Positions 36,431 through 39,415 of a stretch of DNA of 39,415 nt are shown piece after piece. The number at the start of each line of letters is the position of its first letter. The first letter of the stretch is position 1. The notes under the pieces were generated by a model. The model was given only the letters and a program-made list of their open reading frames with translations, was not told where the DNA came from and ran no database searches. The position numbers and the translations under genes are program-made. Origin of the DNA: Desulfobacteraceae bacterium (GTDB lineage: Bacteria > Desulfobacterota > Desulfobacteria > Desulfobacterales > Desulfosarcinaceae); the NCBI GenBank assembly GCA_013003715.1, contig JABDIN010000025.1, forward strand, positions 1-39,415, read 5' to 3'.

Positions 36431-36538
36431 GGTTGAATGGAATACTGGTTGAATCGTGAATGGCGTTCAGTCTTGAGTGAATAAAATCGATATAACGCCA
36501 CTCCCCCACGCACCATTGTTTCCTTTAAGCATTCAACC
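36431..36538 (-). other. Nested inverted repeats in the spacer between alpha and epsilon subunit genes
   Basis: GGTTGAAT occurs at 36431-36438 and 36447-36454, and its complement ATTCAACC at 36531-36538. Inside this pair, TGGCGTT (36461-36467) matches AACGCCA (36494-36500). The two stems are nested, so the 133-bp spacer could fold into one long interrupted hairpin with a choice of two outer arms. It is the widest gap inside the five-subunit gene set. A role in mRNA processing or subunit ratio is inferred. Confidence 0.45.
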
Positions 36539-36544
36539 CGGCAC

Positions 36545-37747
36545 TCAGTCCGCTTCATTAAGCCAGATGGTCTCCAATGGCTCGTCGGTGTTCATGATAT
36601 CCGCCGTGGTACGGATAACGCGTTCGAAATGATCCACGGTGATATCCGCTCCGGCCAATCCGCCGATAAAACTCACGGCCGGAATATGTATTCTCAGATA
36701 AAAAAGCGCCGAGAGCAATTCCTGAAACACCGGTCCGCAATTCCAGCCGAAACTCACCGACCGGTCCACGACACCGATGGCCTTCACATGGGATAACGCC
36801 GCTTTAATCGCCTCCAGCGGGAAAGGGCGGAAGGTCTTTATTTTCAGCAAACCCACCGGTTCACCGGCGTTCCTTGCCGCATCCACGGCGTCTTTTCCGG
36901 CACCGGACATACTGCCGATGGTGACAATGGCGTATTCGGCGTCTTCCATCCGGTAGGATTCCACCAACGGCGCATAGAACCGCCCGAACCGTTCTCCCCA
37001 TTGGCGATGAATATCCTCAATGACCGCCAGTGCATTTTGCATCCCCTCGCAAAGCCCTTTTCGGTATCGGACAAACAGGGATGGGCCGATTCCGCCGGCG
37101 CCGCCGGTCAGCGGGTCCACCCCCATGGGCCGTTCGGGGTCGAGGGCGACGTGCCAATTCACATTTTTCTCACCTAAAAATTCATCCACATCCGCCTGGT
37201 CCGGCAGCTCAATCTGTTCAACACCGTAAGAGAGGTAGTTGCCGTCGTGGTTGACATTCACCGGCAGCATGACATCCCGGTGCTCAGCGATTTTATAGGC
37301 CATGATGGTGGTGTCGAGAATCTCCTGGGCGGTTTCGCAATACATGTGGATCCATCCGGTTTCGCGGACCGTCATGGCATCCTGCTGTCCGCCCCACACA
37401 CACTGGGGGGAGATGCCGTCCCGGGTGACCAGGGACATGACAATGGGCAGGCGAAGGGGCGGTGTGCGGAAGTAGGGTTCGAACATGAACGCCAGTCCCT
37501 GGCCGCAACTGGCCGTGAATGTGCGGGCACCGGCCAGGGCAGCGCCCTGCAGGACGGAGAGTACGCTGTGTTCACCCTCAACATCCATCAAATCCGCTTT
37601 CAAGATACCGTCGGCCACAAATTGAGAAATATATTCCGCCAGAGAGGATTGCGGGGTGATGGGGTAGACGGCCACCATATCCGGGCGCGACAGAACCACT
37701 CCCCAGGCAGCGGCTTCGTTTCCATCACATACCAGTTTTTTGGGCAT
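36545..37747 (-). CDS. 2-oxoacid:CoA oxidoreductase alpha subunit (PadG/PorA-like)
   Basis: A 400-residue pyrimidine-binding subunit of the thiamine-dependent oxidoreductase. Seen: the start KLVCDGNEAAAWG and YPITPQSSLAEYIS, EGEHSVLSVLQGAALAGART (shown in part) carrying the catalytic-type glutamate, then domain III/II features VTIGSMSGAGKDAVDAARN and GLLKIKTFRPFP. The ATG at 37747 overlaps the stop of the delta gene (TGATG) and has GGAGG upstream; an upstream extension of 16 codons was rejected. It works with the gamma, delta, beta and flavoprotein subunits encoded around it. Confidence 0.93.
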   Translation of the reverse strand: MPKKLVCDGNEAAAWGVVLSRPDMVAVYPITPQSSLAEYISQFVADGILKADLMDVEGEHSVLSVLQGAALAGARTFTASCGQGLAFMFEPYFRTPPLRLPIVMSLVTRDGISPQCVWGGQQDAMTVRETGWIHMYCETAQEILDTTIMAYKIAEHRDVMLPVNVNHDGNYLSYGVEQIELPDQADVDEFLGEKNVNWHVALDPERPMGVDPLTGGAGGIGPSLFVRYRKGLCEGMQNALAVIEDIHRQWGERFGRFYAPLVESYRMEDAEYAIVTIGSMSGAGKDAVDAARNAGEPVGLLKIKTFRPFPLEAIKAALSHVKAIGVVDRSVSFGWNCGPVFQELLSALFYLRIHIPAVSFIGGLAGADITVDHFERVIRTTADIMNTDEPLETIWLNEAD

Positions 37748-38043
37748 CAATCGTCCTCCGCTTCCTCGATCATGCTGATGGCCCGGTGCGGGCATTCATG
37801 GGCACATACACCGCAGCCTTTGCATATGGTCAGATCAGCCTCGAACCAGTTGGGCTTTTCCTGTATGCACTGGGTGGGGCAATAGACCCAGCAGGTGGCG
37901 CATTTCACACATTTTTCCCGGTCCACAACGGGTCTTTCCGCCCGCCAGTCACCGGTCTTCAGTTCCGCATGCACCGTTGCTATGGGGCAAAGGTTGTCCG
38001 GAATTTTGGAAGTGTCAAAAGGTTTTTTAGCCTGTTTTTTCAT
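37747..38043 (-). CDS. 2-oxoacid:CoA oxidoreductase delta subunit, 2x[4Fe-4S] ferredoxin (PadF/PorD-like)
   Basis: A 98-residue ferredoxin-type subunit with two CxxCxxCxxxC motifs (CVKCATCWVYCPTQC and CKGCGVCAHECPH) that wires the thiamine site to the larger electron-transfer subunits. I chose the ATG at 38043, which has GAGGGG seven bases upstream; a start six codons earlier has no ribosome-binding site. It overlaps the gamma gene by 17 bp and the alpha gene by 1 bp. Confidence 0.93.
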   Translation of the reverse strand: MKKQAKKPFDTSKIPDNLCPIATVHAELKTGDWRAERPVVDREKCVKCATCWVYCPTQCIQEKPNWFEADLTICKGCGVCAHECPHRAISMIEEAEDD

Positions 38044-38611
38044 CAAGGGTCCCCTCGCCATTATGAATCACGCGGCATTGTTCATACCCGGTTTTGCAGG
38101 CCAGGATGTTTTTCTCCAAAGCGGCATCCCGGAAGGCCACGGTTGCCATGGCATTATACAATGAATCCAGTGTTACCAGACCGGTGGTTCTGGAAAATGC
38201 GCCGAGCATGGTGGAATTTACAATGGTCCGGCCGAAAATCTTCAGGGCGATGCCGAAGGCGTCACATAACCCGATCGTGGTGACCTCCCCCGGAAAAGCG
38301 AGACGGTCCACGGACTTTTTGGTGGATTGAATCCATATACCGCCGGACTGAATCCGCTCAAAAATATCCACGGATTGTGGCAGGGTCGGATCCAGGCAGA
38401 CCACGCAATTCGGGTTGTAGATATTCGTGGTTTGGCGAATGGGGTTATCGCTGAAACGTAAATAGGCGGTGACCGGTGCCCCCCGCCGTTCAAAGCCAAA
38501 GGACGGGATCGCTTTCACGTGGCGCCCCTCTTCGGCCAAGGCCTTTGCCAGAATTTTGGACGCCAGTACGGCGCCCTGCCCGCCCCGACCGTGAAATCGC
38601 ATTTCAAACAT
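38027..38611 (-). CDS. 2-oxoacid:CoA oxidoreductase gamma subunit (PadE/PorG-like)
   Basis: A 194-residue subunit with the family's conserved start FEMRFHGRGGQGAVLASKILAKAL (shown in part), SFGFERRGAPV and the segment CVVCLDPTLPQ. It is the first catabolic gene after the regulator. The start is uncertain: the ATG at 38611 places the conserved motif at the very N-terminus, as in homologues, but has no clear ribosome-binding site. A TTG at 38635 adds 8 residues and has GGGAG about 11 bases upstream. Confidence 0.92.
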   Translation of the reverse strand: MFEMRFHGRGGQGAVLASKILAKALAEEGRHVKAIPSFGFERRGAPVTAYLRFSDNPIRQTTNIYNPNCVVCLDPTLPQSVDIFERIQSGGIWIQSTKKSVDRLAFPGEVTTIGLCDAFGIALKIFGRTIVNSTMLGAFSRTTGLVTLDSLYNAMATVAFRDAALEKNILACKTGYEQCRVIHNGEGTLDEKTG

Positions 38612-38640
38612 GGAGATTTCGGGTAAACGCTTCAAAACAG

Positions 38641-39342
38641 CTAATACTCCCTTTCCCTGTTGATATACGATTCATGGCGCAGCTTTTCAAAATGGTCGAT
38701 GATATCTTCCACCACGTTGCCGAGGTGTTTCCGGACGGTTTCCTCCACCTGGTGGATATCGCCGGATTGCAACGCCTGGTAGATACCAAAGTGGTCATCC
38801 CTGGCCCGCCGTGCGATTTCGGCATCCTGCATACAGGATATCCGGAATTTCAGCGTCCGGTCGCTTAGGGTCTGGTTGATCTGGTACATGGATTTGGAGC
38901 GGGAAGCGGCATAAATAATATGATGGAATTCGGTGTCGAGGTTCATCATTTTGTCCGGTTCGCCATCGGCCAGCACCTTGTTCGAACGGACCAGGTTCCG
39001 CTCAAGCTGGGCCAGTTCCTCCTTGGTGATGTTTTCAAATGCCCATTTGGCGGTGATCTCCTCAACGGCCAGGCGGGTTTTAAACAAGTCGCGGATATCG
39101 TTTTCAGACATATCCGCCACCAGGTACCCGGCTCGGGGGATGGCAACCAGAAACCCTTCCGTGGTCAGCCGGTTCAGCGCCTCCCGGGCCGGGGTCCGGC
39201 TGACCCCCATTTGCTCGGCAACGGCGGATTCAATCAACCGATCCCCGCTGGCGATTTCGCCGCGGACGATTTCAGTGCGGAGTTTTTGGTAAACCTGTTC
39301 GGAGAGCGAGGACGGAACGTTTTTTAGCGCGTTTAGAATCAT
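38641..39342 (-). CDS. GntR-family transcriptional regulator, FCD subfamily
   Basis: A 233-residue regulator. Seen: an N-terminal winged helix (about 14-75: LSEQVYQKLRTEIVRGEIASG, then LAEQMGVSRTPAREALNRL-type recognition helix, both in part), then the all-helical FCD ligand domain (80-220) with the metal-type residues of LDTEFHHIIYAASRSK. FCD members usually respond to organic acids and repress adjacent catabolic genes. It heads the minus-strand array, ending 29 bp before the gamma-subunit gene, so it is probably co-transcribed with the oxidoreductase genes and autoregulated through the palindrome upstream. The ATG lacks a good ribosome-binding site. Confidence 0.93.
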   Translation of the reverse strand: MILNALKNVPSSLSEQVYQKLRTEIVRGEIASGDRLIESAVAEQMGVSRTPAREALNRLTTEGFLVAIPRAGYLVADMSENDIRDLFKTRLAVEEITAKWAFENITKEELAQLERNLVRSNKVLADGEPDKMMNLDTEFHHIIYAASRSKSMYQINQTLSDRTLKFRISCMQDAEIARRARDDHFGIYQALQSGDIHQVEETVRKHLGNVVEDIIDHFEKLRHESYINREREY

Positions 39343-39378
39343 AGCAGCATCAGTTTTTTTTAATTTGACAGGTTGTAT

Positions 39379-39413
39379 GTATTCATATACAGAATGAATA
39401 CCGTTGTATACAA
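39379..39413 (-). promoter_or_regulatory. Promoter and operators of the GntR-headed array
   Basis: The palindrome TTGTATACAA (39404-39413) is the same 10-mer as that before the LivK-type gene. On the minus strand TTGTAT serves as a possible -35 and TATATG (39384-39389) as a -10 with an 18-bp spacer. A second perfect inverted repeat, GTATTCA (39379-39385) and TGAATAC (39395-39401), covers the spacer and -10. Both could be sites for the GntR regulator encoded just downstream. Confidence 0.6.
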
Positions 39414-39415
39414 AG

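Overview
The window looks like a catabolic region of a strictly anaerobic, heterotrophic bacterium. A Desulfobacterota-type organism is my best guess, because the enzymes are oxygen-sensitive or ferredoxin-linked: a tungsten aldehyde:ferredoxin oxidoreductase (AOR) family protein, a thiamine-dependent 2-oxoacid oxidoreductase, a MOP/xanthine-dehydrogenase-type molybdoenzyme and a reductive-dehalogenase-like corrinoid/Fe-S protein. No rRNA, tRNA, CRISPR array, insertion sequence or phage gene was seen. Taxonomy is inference.

Region 1 (1-7054) is a sugar module. A five-gene minus-strand operon encodes a solute-binding protein, two permeases, a MalK-type ATPase and a ROK sugar kinase. It lies divergent from a ROK-family repressor across a 616-bp regulatory region with palindromes near both ends. 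A rho-independent terminator at 7179-7225 closes the next operon.

Region 2 (7261-39342) is a run of 27 minus-strand genes over about 32 kb. It starts at a GntR/FCD regulator. In transcription order it holds: a five-subunit NAD-linked 2-oxoacid:CoA oxidoreductase in the order known for phenylglyoxylate dehydrogenase PadEFGHI; a class V aminotransferase with an extra N-terminal domain; a minimal set of bacterial microcompartment (BMC) shell genes (pentamer, hexamer, tandem-domain trimer); a hydantoinase-like cyclic amidohydrolase with an unusual N-terminal tail; a cytoplasmic reductive-dehalogenase-like protein; a FAD subunit and a fused [2Fe-2S]/molybdopterin hydroxylase; an AOR fused to a four-cluster ferredoxin; a complete branched-chain-type ABC importer; and a complete oligopeptide-type ABC importer with two M24 peptidases and a second binding protein.

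The main novelty candidate is the BMC locus. It has no aldehyde dehydrogenase, phosphotransacylase or alcohol dehydrogenase, the usual core of metabolosomes. The shell genes sit between a cyclic-amide hydrolase and an aminotransferase, and both carry N-terminal extensions. My inferred pathway is uptake of a nitrogen-containing (perhaps heterocyclic or hydantoin-like) substrate, hydroxylation and/or reduction by the molybdo-, tungsto- or corrinoid enzymes, ring opening, transamination to a 2-oxoacid, then oxidative decarboxylation to an acyl-CoA with NAD reduction. The substrate is unknown.

Two DNA-level features stand out. A perfect 10-bp palindrome (TTGTATACAA) occurs twice, only in front of the GntR gene and in front of the branched-chain-type binding protein gene. 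A 92-bp triple tandem repeat has rebuilt the 3' end of the molybdoenzyme gene and broken its overlap with the next gene.
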